The notes beneath the pieces are model-generated. The model was not told the DNA's origin, searched no databases, and worked only from the letters and a program-made list of their open reading frames with translations. Below are positions 1 to 9,166 of a stretch of 64,000 nt of DNA, piece after piece (position 1 is the stretch's first letter; every line of letters starts with the position of its first letter). The translations under genes were made by a program, and so were the position numbers. Source of the DNA: Flagellimonas ochracea (GTDB lineage Bacteria; Bacteroidota; Bacteroidia; Flavobacteriales; Flavobacteriaceae); assembly GCF_009903685.1 (NCBI RefSeq), contig NZ_JAAABI010000004.1, positions 239,227 to 303,226 of the forward strand, given 5' to 3'.

Positions 1-569
1 AGATACATGCCGGGGACAATAAAATTGAATGCAAGTATTGTCATTCATCTGCTAGGGTTTCCAAGCATTCAGGCATACCTTCCTTAAATGTATGTATGAA
101 CTGTCATAAATCCATTTATGAATACAAAGGGAATCCAGAAGGACCAAGTGCAGAAGATTTGGCAAATGGCTACACCAATGAATTTTATACTGGGGAAATC
201 AAAAAGCTATATAAAGCGGTAGGTTGGGATGAAGAGAACCAAAGATACACTGGCGAGACCCAGCCTGTGGAATGGGTTAGAATTCATAACCTGCCCGATT
301 TTGCCTATTTCAACCACTCGCAACACGTATCGGTTGCTGGAATTGAGTGTCAAACCTGTCACGGTCCAGTTGAGGAGATGGAAATCATGTACCAATATGC
401 TCCCTTGACTATGGGCTGGTGTATAAATTGCCACCGCGAAACCAATATACAGGTAGAAGGTAATGCATACTATGAAGCTATCCATGCCGAACTTTCCAAG
501 AAGTACGGGGTTGACAAGCTGACCGCAGCCATGATGGGGGGTCTGGAATGTGGTAAGTGTCACTATTAA
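1..569 (+). CDS. actA: Alternative complex III subunit ActA, pentahaem cytochrome c (5' end outside window)
   Basis: This is the C-terminal part of the multihaem cytochrome c subunit of the quinol:cytochrome c oxidoreductase (alternative complex III). The reading frame is open to the left window edge, with its first full codon at base 3, so the first in-window ATG (base 96) is not the start: a haem motif lies upstream of it. Five CxxCH haem-binding motifs are visible: CKYCH (30-44), CMNCH (93-107), CQTCH (348-362), CINCH (420-434) and CGKCH (549-563), which is the expected five for ActA. The N-terminal membrane anchor or signal is not in the window. ActA passes electrons from the Fe-S subunit ActB towards the periplasmic cytochrome and oxidase. 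actB follows after 35 bases. Confidence 0.93.
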   Translation, partial: IHAGDNKIECKYCHSSARVSKHSGIPSLNVCMNCHKSIYEYKGNPEGPSAEDLANGYTNEFYTGEIKKLYKAVGWDEENQRYTGETQPVEWVRIHNLPDFAYFNHSQHVSVAGIECQTCHGPVEEMEIMYQYAPLTMGWCINCHRETNIQVEGNAYYEAIHAELSKKYGVDKLTAAMMGGLECGKCHY

Positions 570-604
570 TAATAAAAAGAAGAAGATAATCTCAGATATA
601 TCGT

Positions 605-3600
605 ATGGCATCAAACAAGAAATACTGGAAGAGCGAAGCGGAACTAAACCCGAACGATTCCATTGTTGAGACGCTAAGACAGAACGAGTTTACCGAGCAA
701 ATTCCGGTGGATGATTTTTTGGGAGACAAGGAAAATTTGTCAAGCTCCAATACCAGTAGAAGGGATTTCTTAAAATATGTAGGTTTCAGTACTGCAGCTG
801 CCACTGTTGCAGCTTGTGAGGGACCTGTTCACAAATCAATACCCTATGTGGTGCAGCCGGACCGAATTGTACCCGGCGTTGCCAATTATTACGCTACCAC
901 CATAGCAGATGGTTTTGATTTTGCCAGTATCCTTGTGAAAACACGTGAGGGCAGGCCGATAAAAATTGAAAACAATATCGATGCCAAGGTGAACGGAGGG
1001 GCCAATGCCCGTGTGCAAGCTTCGGTATTGACACTATATGACAGCAAAAGGGTGCAGGGACCTTCTGCAAACGGTGAACCCGTTGAGTGGAAATTCCTGG
1101 ATGCCACTGTAAGGGCCAAACTCAACAGTCTTAAAGGAAGCAACAGGCAAATTGTACTGTTGACCCAAACATACGCAAGTCCTTCAACCGACAAATTGAT
1201 TGCCGAGTTTAAGGAAATGTATGGTGAGAATGTGAATCATGTGATGTATGATGCCATTTCCGAAGACGCTGCTCTGAATGCTTTCAACGCTGCTTATGGT
1301 GAACGTGCATTAGCGGATTACGACTTTGGCAAAGCGGATTTGATCGTTTCTTTTGGTGCCGATTTCTTGGGCGATTGGCAAGGTGGAGGTTTCGATGGTG
1401 GATATGCCAAGGGACGGGTTCCCAAAAATGGAAAAATGTCCAAGCATATCCAATTGGAATCCAACATGTCCTTAACGGGGGCGAATGCGGATAAGCGATA
1501 TCCCATGACGCCCACCCAGCAAAAAGTCGCGCTTGCCAAGCTTTATGGAAAGTTGAATGGCAGCAATGTTGGCGGTGGCACTTCAGATGTGGATGAGGCT
1601 GTTGATAAAGTAGCGGCTCAAATCAAAAAAGCAGGAAGTAAAGCGGTCGTGGTGACCGGACTAAATGATATACACGCCCAGACCGTAGTGTTGGCGATCA
1701 ACAAACTTTTGGCCAGTGAGGCGCTTGATACGGAAAACCCAAGATACGTTCGTCAAGGTAATACTGCAAAAGTCAACAAGTTGATTGCTGATATGAATGC
1801 AGGTCGAGTGGGAGCTTTGATTATGGACGGGGTTAATCCTGCCTACACCTTGCCCAATGCCGATGAATTTGTTTCTGGATTGGAAAAAGTAGATGTTTCT
1901 GTTTCTTTTGCCTTCAATAATGATGAAACCGCCCAGTCATCCAAATACGTGGCTGCAGCTTCGCACTACTTGGAATCTTGGGGAGATGCCCAATTCAAAA
2001 AAGGACAATTCAGCTTGATGCAGCCTGTTATTCGCGAATTGTTCGATACAAGACAGTTGCAGACCGCTTTGTTGATTTGGATGGGTAGCGATAAAACCTA
2101 TTACGACTACATAAAAGAAAACTGGGAAACGGTAATCCTCAATGGAGGTTCTTGGAATACGGCACTACAAGATGGTGTTTTTGAAGAAATGGTTGTCTTG
2201 GACGAAGAGCAAGCTGTCTCTTTATCCGGAGAAAATGAAGAGAATCCTGTTGAAGCAGGTATCGTTCCCATTGCTTCTGCCATTCGTTCTTTGGTGAATT
2301 CCACTGGAGGTGATACTGAGTTGGTATTGTATTCCAAAGTAGGCATGGGAGATGGTCGCCAGGCCAATAATCCTTGGTTGCAAGAATTCCCAGATCCTAT
2401 TTCAAGAGTTTCATGGGACAACTATGTAACAGTGTCCAAGGCCGATGCGGAAGAATGGGGTTTTGAGAACTTCACTGTGGCCAACGGTGGCGTAAATGGA
2501 AACTATGCAAAGTTAACTGTGGATGGCAACGTATTGGACAAAGTTCCGGTAATTGTTCAACCAGGGCAGGCTCCTGGAACGTTAGGTTTGTCTTTCGGGT
2601 ATGGAAAGAAAGCTGGAATGAAAGCCGAAATGGCAACAGGAGTAAATGCATATACCTTATATAAGGACTTTTCTGACGTACAATCGGTTACTGTTGAAAA
2701 GGCGGATGGCGAACATGAGTTTGCTTGCGTTCAGCAGCATAAAACCTTAATGGGTCGAGGAGACATTATCAAGGAGACCACTTTGGAGATTTTCAACACC
2801 AAGGATCACCATGAGTGGAACCACATGCCCCAGGTGACATTGAATCACCAAGAAATACCAGTAACCTCTCCAGATGCCGATCTGTGGGATGAGTTTGATC
2901 GTTCCATTGGGCATCATTTCAATCTATCCATAGATCTAAATGCGTGTACTGGATGTGGTGCCTGTGTTATCGCTTGTCATGCTGAAAATAATGTACCAGT
3001 TGTCGGTAAAGAAGAAATCCGTCGCTCACGCGATATGCACTGGTTACGTATTGATAGGTATTATTCTTCCGAAGAAACTTTTGAGCAGGACAATGAGCGA
3101 AAAGATAATTTGGATGGTCTTTGGGGAGAAAATGGCTCGTTGGGCGGGTTACGTGAAATGGAAGATCCTTCGGCAAACCCTGAAGTGGCTTTCCAGCCGG
3201 TTATGTGCCAGCACTGTAACCATGCTCCTTGCGAAACCGTTTGCCCAGTAGCCGCAACCTCGCACAGTAGACAGGGGCAAAATCATATGGCTTATAACCG
3301 TTGTGTTGGAACCAGGTACTGTGCAAACAACTGTCCTTACAAAGTACGTAGGTTCAATTGGTTCTTGTACCATGACAATGATGAGTTCGATTTCAATATG
3401 AACAATGACTTAGGCAAGATGGTACTTAATCCAGATGTTAATGTACGCTCCAGAGGGGTCATGGAAAAATGTTCTATGTGTATACAAATGACCCAAAAGA
3501 CCATTTTGGATGCCAAGCGCGAAGGCAGAACCATCAAAGATGGGGAATTCCAAACCGCTTGCTCAGCAGCGTGTAACAGTGGAGCCATGGTATTTGGAGA

Positions 3601-3730
3601 CATTAATGATAAAGATAGCCAGGTGGCGAAATTGAAGGAGGATGATAGAATGTATCACTTGTTAGAGCATGTCGGCACAAAACCGAATGTCTTCTATCAT
3701 GTGAAAGTAAGAAACACCGATGAGGCTTAA
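605..3730 (+). CDS. actB: Alternative complex III subunit ActB, molybdopterin-oxidoreductase-like Fe-S protein
   Basis: ActB is the large peripheral subunit of alternative complex III. It fuses a molybdopterin oxidoreductase-like region (about residues 80-740) to a C-terminal ferredoxin-like region. A twin-arginine motif SRRDFLKYVG sits unusually far in, at residues 51-60, followed by an Ala-rich stretch and Cys71; this internal variant Tat signal is characteristic of Bacteroidota ActB. Four cysteine clusters bind Fe-S centres: CTGCGACVIAC near residue 779, CQHCNHAPCETVC near 868, CVGTRYCANNC near 900, and CSMC near 957 with CSAAC near 985. In characterised complexes the molybdopterin-like part carries no Mo cofactor. 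It probably wires quinol oxidation in ActC to the haems of ActA. Lies between actA and actC in one operon. Confidence 0.95.
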   Translation: MASNKKYWKSEAELNPNDSIVETLRQNEFTEQIPVDDFLGDKENLSSSNTSRRDFLKYVGFSTAAATVAACEGPVHKSIPYVVQPDRIVPGVANYYATTIADGFDFASILVKTREGRPIKIENNIDAKVNGGANARVQASVLTLYDSKRVQGPSANGEPVEWKFLDATVRAKLNSLKGSNRQIVLLTQTYASPSTDKLIAEFKEMYGENVNHVMYDAISEDAALNAFNAAYGERALADYDFGKADLIVSFGADFLGDWQGGGFDGGYAKGRVPKNGKMSKHIQLESNMSLTGANADKRYPMTPTQQKVALAKLYGKLNGSNVGGGTSDVDEAVDKVAAQIKKAGSKAVVVTGLNDIHAQTVVLAINKLLASEALDTENPRYVRQGNTAKVNKLIADMNAGRVGALIMDGVNPAYTLPNADEFVSGLEKVDVSVSFAFNNDETAQSSKYVAAASHYLESWGDAQFKKGQFSLMQPVIRELFDTRQLQTALLIWMGSDKTYYDYIKENWETVILNGGSWNTALQDGVFEEMVVLDEEQAVSLSGENEENPVEAGIVPIASAIRSLVNSTGGDTELVLYSKVGMGDGRQANNPWLQEFPDPISRVSWDNYVTVSKADAEEWGFENFTVANGGVNGNYAKLTVDGNVLDKVPVIVQPGQAPGTLGLSFGYGKKAGMKAEMATGVNAYTLYKDFSDVQSVTVEKADGEHEFACVQQHKTLMGRGDIIKETTLEIFNTKDHHEWNHMPQVTLNHQEIPVTSPDADLWDEFDRSIGHHFNLSIDLNACTGCGACVIACHAENNVPVVGKEEIRRSRDMHWLRIDRYYSSEETFEQDNERKDNLDGLWGENGSLGGLREMEDPSANPEVAFQPVMCQHCNHAPCETVCPVAATSHSRQGQNHMAYNRCVGTRYCANNCPYKVRRFNWFLYHDNDEFDFNMNNDLGKMVLNPDVNVRSRGVMEKCSMCIQMTQKTILDAKREGRTIKDGEFQTACSAACNSGAMVFGDINDKDSQVAKLKEDDRMYHLLEHVGTKPNVFYHVKVRNTDEA

Positions 3731-3762
3731 TCAATAAAAAAGAAGTAACAAGAAGATAAATT

Positions 3763-5508
3763 ATGGCGTCGCATTACGAAGCACCTATTCGAAAGCCCTT
3801 AGTACTTGGAGACAAAGGATACCACGATGTATCTGTGGATATTGCCCGTCCAGTTGAGGGAAAGGCGAACAAACAATGGTGGATTGTTTTTACCATAGCT
3901 TTAGTCGCATTCCTTTGGGGTTTAGGATGTATCATTTATACCATTTCCACCGGTGTTGGGGTTTGGGGTCTTAACCGAACCGTTAACTGGGCCTGGGATA
4001 TTACCAATTTCGTTTGGTGGGTGGGTATTGGTCACGCAGGAACACTTATTTCGGCGGTATTACTGCTCTTCAGACAAAAATGGAGAATGGCGATTAACCG
4101 GTCTGCTGAGGCGATGACGATTTTCTCCGTTATTCAAGCAGGATTATTTCCTATTATTCACATGGGACGTCCTTGGTTGGCCTATTGGGTCCTTCCAATT
4201 CCCAACCAATTTGGTTCACTTTGGGTCAATTTCAATTCCCCACTGCTTTGGGACGTATTTGCTATTTCTACCTATTTATCTGTTTCCCTGGTTTTCTGGT
4301 GGACGGGCTTATTGCCTGATTTTGCTATGATTCGCGACAGAGCCGTAAAACCTTTCCAAAAGAAAATATATAGTCTGTTGAGCTTTGGATGGACAGGACG
4401 CGCCAAAGATTGGCAACGTTTTGAGGAAGTATCCTTGGTCCTTGCTGGTTTGGCCACACCTTTGGTGCTTTCAGTACATACCATAGTATCCTTTGACTTT
4501 GCTACTTCGGTGATTCCAGGATGGCATACCACCATTTTTCCACCTTATTTTGTTGCTGGGGCGATTTTTTCTGGATTTGCCATGGTGCAGACGCTTCTAA
4601 TCATCATGAGAAAAGTATGTAGCCTTGAAGCGTATATCACCGTTCAGCATATCGAGTTGATGAACATAGTAATAATGATTACAGGTTCTATCGTTGGATG
4701 TGCCTATATCACAGAGTTGTTCATAGCATGGTACTCTGGAGTGGAATATGAACAATATGCTTTCTTGAACAGAGCTACGGGACCCTACTGGTGGGCCTAT
4801 TGGTCCATGATGACCTGTAATGTGTTCTCCCCACAATTCATGTGGTTCAAAAAATTGAGAACCAGTATCATGTTCTCGTTCTTTATTTCCATTGTCGTGA
4901 ACATAGGAATGTGGTTTGAGCGTTTCGTGATTATCGTAACCTCTTTGCACAGGGATTACCTACCATCATCTTGGACCATGTTTTCACCCACCTTTGTGGA
5001 CATTGGGATATTCATTGGAACTATCGGATTCTTCTTTGTGCTATTCCTTTTGTATTCTAGAACATTCCCAGTAATTGCGCAGGCTGAAGTAAAGTCGATT
5101 CTAAAATCTTCAGGGGAACGCTATAAAAAATTGAGGGATGCAGGAAAACCATTGTATGAGAAACCTGCACATAAAAATACTCCTAAACAAGAAATCATCA
5201 CAGATGACGAATTGATGGGGGAAGCCAAACCTACAGTTGGCGATAAAGTGGGTGTTTCGGAATTGTTGGGTTCCGTGGGGACTTTTGATGCTACTAAGGA
5301 AACTGCTGACGATTTGAAGAAAATCAAAGGAATTGGCCCCGAAATGGAACGCATTTTAAATGAAATAGGCATTTTCACCTATGCACAGGTAGGTCGAATG
5401 ACGGAAAAGGAATATGACTTGTTGGATTCAATCACAGGAAGATTTCCTGGTCGTGCACAACGTGACGATTGGGCGGGTCAAGCAAGGATATTAAACAATA
5501 AAAAATAA
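3763..5508 (+). CDS. actC: Alternative complex III subunit ActC, NrfD/PsrC-like quinol-binding membrane protein with C-terminal HhH domain
   Basis: ActC is an integral membrane subunit of the NrfD/PsrC family that carries the quinol oxidation site. About ten hydrophobic segments occupy residues 40-440. The protein is 581 residues, roughly 100 longer than the usual ActC as I remember the family. The extra C-terminus has a hydrophilic linker (about 445-505) and then a helix-hairpin-helix-like domain (about 510-578) with the motif LKKIKGIGPEMERILNEIGI. HhH domains usually bind DNA or mediate contacts, so its place on a respiratory subunit is odd; it should face the cytoplasm. The frame is continuous, so this is a true fusion in the sequence as given. 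actD starts 2 bases after the stop. Confidence 0.93.
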   Translation: MASHYEAPIRKPLVLGDKGYHDVSVDIARPVEGKANKQWWIVFTIALVAFLWGLGCIIYTISTGVGVWGLNRTVNWAWDITNFVWWVGIGHAGTLISAVLLLFRQKWRMAINRSAEAMTIFSVIQAGLFPIIHMGRPWLAYWVLPIPNQFGSLWVNFNSPLLWDVFAISTYLSVSLVFWWTGLLPDFAMIRDRAVKPFQKKIYSLLSFGWTGRAKDWQRFEEVSLVLAGLATPLVLSVHTIVSFDFATSVIPGWHTTIFPPYFVAGAIFSGFAMVQTLLIIMRKVCSLEAYITVQHIELMNIVIMITGSIVGCAYITELFIAWYSGVEYEQYAFLNRATGPYWWAYWSMMTCNVFSPQFMWFKKLRTSIMFSFFISIVVNIGMWFERFVIIVTSLHRDYLPSSWTMFSPTFVDIGIFIGTIGFFFVLFLLYSRTFPVIAQAEVKSILKSSGERYKKLRDAGKPLYEKPAHKNTPKQEIITDDELMGEAKPTVGDKVGVSELLGSVGTFDATKETADDLKKIKGIGPEMERILNEIGIFTYAQVGRMTEKEYDLLDSITGRFPGRAQRDDWAGQARILNNKK

Positions 5509-5510
5509 GT

Positions 5511-6038
5511 ATGGCGTCAAAAGTTATTCAGGCACTTTATACCGATGACGATGTTTTGATGCATGCCGTAAAAAAAGTTAGGGCAGCACATCATCACATA
5601 GAGGAAGTATACACCCCCTTTCCGGTTCACGGTCTGGACAAGGCCATGGGACTGGAAGATACTCGTATTGCGATAACATCCTTCATGTACGGTTGTTTGG
5701 GTCTTGCAGTGGCTATAGTTATGATGAATTACATCATGATTGAAGATTGGCCCCAGGATATTGGTGGAAAACCAAGCTTTAGCTACCTGGAAAATATGCC
5801 GGCCTTTGTACCGATCATGTTTGAGATGACGGTTTTCTTCGCGGCACACCTTATGGTAATCACGTTTTATTTAAGAAGCAGAATGTGGCCATTTAAAAAA
5901 GCGGAGAATCCAGATAAAAGAACCACGGATGATCATTTTCTAATGGAAATTGGGCTGCATGACAATGAAAAGGAACTCACCGATTTGCTATGGGAAACCG
6001 GAGCTGTGGAAATAAATGTTACAGAAAAGGACTCTTAA
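5511..6038 (+). CDS. actD: Alternative complex III subunit ActD (DUF3341)
   Basis: A 175-residue DUF3341 protein, the ActD subunit of alternative complex III. Two hydrophobic segments are visible (about residues 56-77 and 100-120), flanked by a cytoplasmic-type N-terminus that contains HHH and a hydrophilic C-terminus. In known complexes ActD is a small structural subunit that contacts ActC and ActF. It starts 2 bases after actC and its stop lies 4 bases before the chosen start of actE, so the genes are very likely translationally coupled. Confidence 0.92.
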   Translation: MASKVIQALYTDDDVLMHAVKKVRAAHHHIEEVYTPFPVHGLDKAMGLEDTRIAITSFMYGCLGLAVAIVMMNYIMIEDWPQDIGGKPSFSYLENMPAFVPIMFEMTVFFAAHLMVITFYLRSRMWPFKKAENPDKRTTDDHFLMEIGLHDNEKELTDLLWETGAVEINVTEKDS

Positions 6039-6042
6039 AAAT

Positions 6043-6612
6043 ATGAAGCACTTAGGTAAAATAATTGTTGTATTGGTTTTGATAGTGTCCGTTGCTGCGT
6101 GTGCTGATAAAAACAGCCCCAACTACCAATACATGCCCAATATGTATGAATCTGTGGGATACGAAACCTATGAAGCGGTGGACAATGGCTTGTTTCCACA
6201 GGGAACGGAAGCCATGTTACCAGTTGAGGGGACCATTCCCAAAGAATGGATGCCCTATGGATTTGAAAACACTCCTGAGGGAAAAGAATTGGCACGATCG
6301 AATCCAAGTCCTTTGGACTCACTTAAAATTGAGGAAAATTTGGCCGTAGGTAAGGAGCTCTACGATATTTATTGTGCCATTTGTCATGGTGCCAAAGGTG
6401 CTGGACAAGGTACGTTGGTCAAAAGAGAGAAAATACTCGGTGTTCCCAGCTATGCTGATGCAGCGAGAAATATTACCGTGGGTACCACATACCACACCAT
6501 ATATTATGGATTGAACTCCATGGGATCATATGCGGCCCAGTTTGCCAATGAGAAAGAAATGTGGCAAGTCTCTGAATATGTTATGAAATTAAAGGAGGAC
6601 CTAACAAAATAA
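6043..6612 (+). CDS. actE: Alternative complex III subunit ActE, monohaem cytochrome c lipoprotein
   Basis: A monohaem cytochrome c subunit that docks at the electron exit of alternative complex III. I chose the ATG at 6043 over the upstream in-frame ATG at 6016. The shorter form begins with a normal lipoprotein signal (MKHLGKIIVVLVLIVSVAAC, lipobox Cys20) and clears the actD stop, whereas the longer form overlaps actD. The haem motif CAICHGAKGAG lies near residues 113-123, and Met residues further on (for example in GLNSMGSY) can supply the axial ligand. The mature protein should be lipid-anchored and periplasmic, 189 residues before processing. Confidence 0.92.
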   Translation: MKHLGKIIVVLVLIVSVAACADKNSPNYQYMPNMYESVGYETYEAVDNGLFPQGTEAMLPVEGTIPKEWMPYGFENTPEGKELARSNPSPLDSLKIEENLAVGKELYDIYCAICHGAKGAGQGTLVKREKILGVPSYADAARNITVGTTYHTIYYGLNSMGSYAAQFANEKEMWQVSEYVMKLKEDLTK

Positions 6613-6629
6613 TTGGATAAGAGTAAACT

Positions 6630-7973
6630 ATGTACACCTTTTCAAACAGACTAAAAATAGGATCTTTTATTGCCATGGGCCTTGGGCTGATTTTTTTGGC
6701 AATAGGTTTTGTTTCCGCTCCTTCAACCGTGGAAGAGGCAAAAGCCATGGTGGTATCTGCACATGACGATGGACATGGCGGAGGTCATGCCGAAGAAGCA
6801 GCAAGCCATGATGGAGACCAAAGCCATGGTAAAAGTACTGCACATGGTTCTGATGAGGGTCACGACGACTCTCACGACGAGCACTTGTTGCATCAATTAC
6901 AAAACAAGCCATGGGCTGCTTTGTATGTTGCCGCATTCTTTTTCTTTATGATTGCCTTGGGGGTATTGGCATTTTATGCCGTACAACGTGCTTCGCAGGC
7001 TGGTTGGTCACCGCTGTTGTTTAGGGTCATGGAAGGAATTACCGCCTATCTGGTTCCTGGAGGAATCATTGTATTTGTGATTTTGGTACTTTCTGTACTG
7101 CACATGAACCATATGTTTGTTTGGATGGATGCTGATACAGTGGCCCACGACAAATTATTACAAGGGAAGGCTGGATATTTGAATCCTACTTTCTTCTTGG
7201 TGAGAGCTGCAATTTTCTTGGGAGGATGGATTTTTTACCGCGAGTATTCAAGAAAACTTTCATTGGCCCAGGACCAATCGGATGACAATACCAACTTTGT
7301 GAAAAACTTTAGGTGGTCAGCTGGGTTCTTGGTATTTTACTTAATTACCGAATCCATGATGTCTTGGGATTGGATTATGAGTTTGGATCCGCATTGGTTC
7401 AGTACCCTCTTTGGATGGTATATTTTTGCCAGTATGTTTGTTTCGGGAATAACAGTGATTGCAATGATTACTATCTACCTTAAATCCAAAGGATACCTAG
7501 AAGATGTAAATGATAGTCACATTCATGACTTGGCCAAATTTATGTTCGGCATTAGCATTTTTTGGACCTATTTATGGTTTTCCCAGTTTATGTTGATTTG
7601 GTATGCCAACATTCCAGAGGAAGTGACCTATTTCGTCGCGCGCTTTCAGGATTATAAGCTGCCTTTCTTTACTATGTTGGCCATGAACTTTATTTTTCCA
7701 TTATTGCTTTTGATGAACAGTGACTACAAGCGCATAAATTGGTTTGTGGTGATGACCGGTATAGTGTTGCTTTTAGGCCACTATTTGGATGTTTTCAATA
7801 TGGTAATGCCAGCAACGGTGGGCGACCAGTGGAGCTTTGGACTACCAGAAATGGGAGGTATATTGTTCTTTGGAGGATTGTTTACATTCTGGGTGTTCAA
7901 TGCATTGACGAAAGTACCGTTACAACCGAAACGTAATCCTTTTATTGAGGAAAGTAGACAATTTCATTATTAA
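6630..7973 (+). CDS. actF: Alternative complex III subunit ActF (NrfD-like membrane protein)
   Basis: A 447-residue polytopic membrane protein, the ActF paralogue of ActC in alternative complex III. About ten hydrophobic segments are present. It differs from ActC in lacking an obvious extra domain and in having a striking His/Asp/Gly-rich loop after the first membrane segment (about residues 43-88, for example HDDGHGGGHAEEAASHDG), which may bind metal ions. It ends in a short charged tail. coxB follows after 27 bases, so transcription probably continues into the oxidase genes. ActG, present in some complexes, is not encoded here. Confidence 0.9.
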   Translation: MYTFSNRLKIGSFIAMGLGLIFLAIGFVSAPSTVEEAKAMVVSAHDDGHGGGHAEEAASHDGDQSHGKSTAHGSDEGHDDSHDEHLLHQLQNKPWAALYVAAFFFFMIALGVLAFYAVQRASQAGWSPLLFRVMEGITAYLVPGGIIVFVILVLSVLHMNHMFVWMDADTVAHDKLLQGKAGYLNPTFFLVRAAIFLGGWIFYREYSRKLSLAQDQSDDNTNFVKNFRWSAGFLVFYLITESMMSWDWIMSLDPHWFSTLFGWYIFASMFVSGITVIAMITIYLKSKGYLEDVNDSHIHDLAKFMFGISIFWTYLWFSQFMLIWYANIPEEVTYFVARFQDYKLPFFTMLAMNFIFPLLLLMNSDYKRINWFVVMTGIVLLLGHYLDVFNMVMPATVGDQWSFGLPEMGGILFFGGLFTFWVFNALTKVPLQPKRNPFIEESRQFHY

Positions 7974-8000
7974 TACGATTAAGTCTTAGATAATTATACA

Positions 8001-9125
8001 ATGACTGCATTATTGACATTGACTGTTTTAGTACTGGTGGGAATTGCCATTTGGCAAATGACCAAAATATTTGAATTGTCACAGGTTAAAACAGCTGAGA
8101 ACACAGAGATCGCAAACGATACCGATAACAAATATAACGGCTATTTGCTTTTTGCATTCTTGATTTTCATCTACGGGATTACCATATTCAGTTTTGCCAA
8201 GTACTCTAAGGTACTTCTTCCCGAAGCTTCCTCTGCCCATGGTGGTGAATATGATCAACTTATGTGGGTTTCTTTCGGAATCATCTTTTTTGTGCAGACC
8301 ATTACCCAGGCCTTGTTGCACTATTTTGGATATAAGTACCGTGGTGAAAAAGGCAAAAAAGCACTTTTCTTCGCGGATAATGATCGACTGGAGTTCATTT
8401 GGACCATCATCCCCGTTATTGTATTGGCTGGTTTGATTCTTTGGGGACTATACACATGGACAAATATTATGGATATCAATGATGAAGATGATCCATTGAT
8501 TGTTGAATTATATGCCCAACAATTTAACTGGACCGCCCGTTATGGTGGTCAAGACAATGTGCTGGGAGAGGCAAGTGTGCGCTTGATTGATATTAACAGG
8601 GCCAATGTGCTTGGTCTGGATGAGGCGGATCCCAATGGGGAAGATGACGTTATTGTAAAGGAACTTCACTTACCAGTGGGCAGAAAAGTGAACTTTATGA
8701 TGCGTTCACAAGACGTCTTGCATTCGGCATATATGCCACACTTTCGAGCTCAGATGAACTGCGTTCCCGGTATGATTACCCAGTTTTCGTTCACACCTAC
8801 AGTAACGACGGAAGAAATACGTTTGAACCCAGATGTTGTCGACAAAGTGAAAAGAACCAATGCATTGCGGGCCGAATGGGCGGCTGAAGGTAGACCAAAT
8901 TCCGAACCGTGGGAGTTTGATTACGTCCTGCTGTGCAATAAAATATGTGGTAAGTCCCACTACAATATGCAAATGAAAATTATCGTGGAATCCGAAGAGG
9001 AGTTCAATAAATGGTTGGCTGAACAAAAAACCTTTAAGGAAACCGTAATGGTTGATGACCAAGAACAAGCGTTCAACACCAATGACGGAGTTGCCGTAGA
9101 ACCAGAAGCGGAAGCCACGAACTAA
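8001..9125 (+). CDS. coxB: Cytochrome c oxidase subunit II (CuA subunit)
   Basis: Subunit II of a haem-copper oxidase, which accepts electrons at its binuclear CuA centre and passes them to subunit I. The CuA ligands are visible: His241 (DVLHSAYMP) and the cluster Cys312-NKI-Cys316-GKS-His320-YN-Met323. The N-terminus carries three hydrophobic segments (near residues 2-18, 50-68 and 88-105) followed by a fourth (near 130-150), more than the two of a minimal subunit II. No CxxCH motif is present, so there is no fused cytochrome c domain; electrons must come from a separate cytochrome such as ActE. It is followed by coxA in the same direction. Confidence 0.94.
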   Translation: MTALLTLTVLVLVGIAIWQMTKIFELSQVKTAENTEIANDTDNKYNGYLLFAFLIFIYGITIFSFAKYSKVLLPEASSAHGGEYDQLMWVSFGIIFFVQTITQALLHYFGYKYRGEKGKKALFFADNDRLEFIWTIIPVIVLAGLILWGLYTWTNIMDINDEDDPLIVELYAQQFNWTARYGGQDNVLGEASVRLIDINRANVLGLDEADPNGEDDVIVKELHLPVGRKVNFMMRSQDVLHSAYMPHFRAQMNCVPGMITQFSFTPTVTTEEIRLNPDVVDKVKRTNALRAEWAAEGRPNSEPWEFDYVLLCNKICGKSHYNMQMKIIVESEEEFNKWLAEQKTFKETVMVDDQEQAFNTNDGVAVEPEAEATN

Positions 9126-9166
9126 TTGCTGAAAAAGAAGAAATAACTTAAAAAATAATTTGGAAT

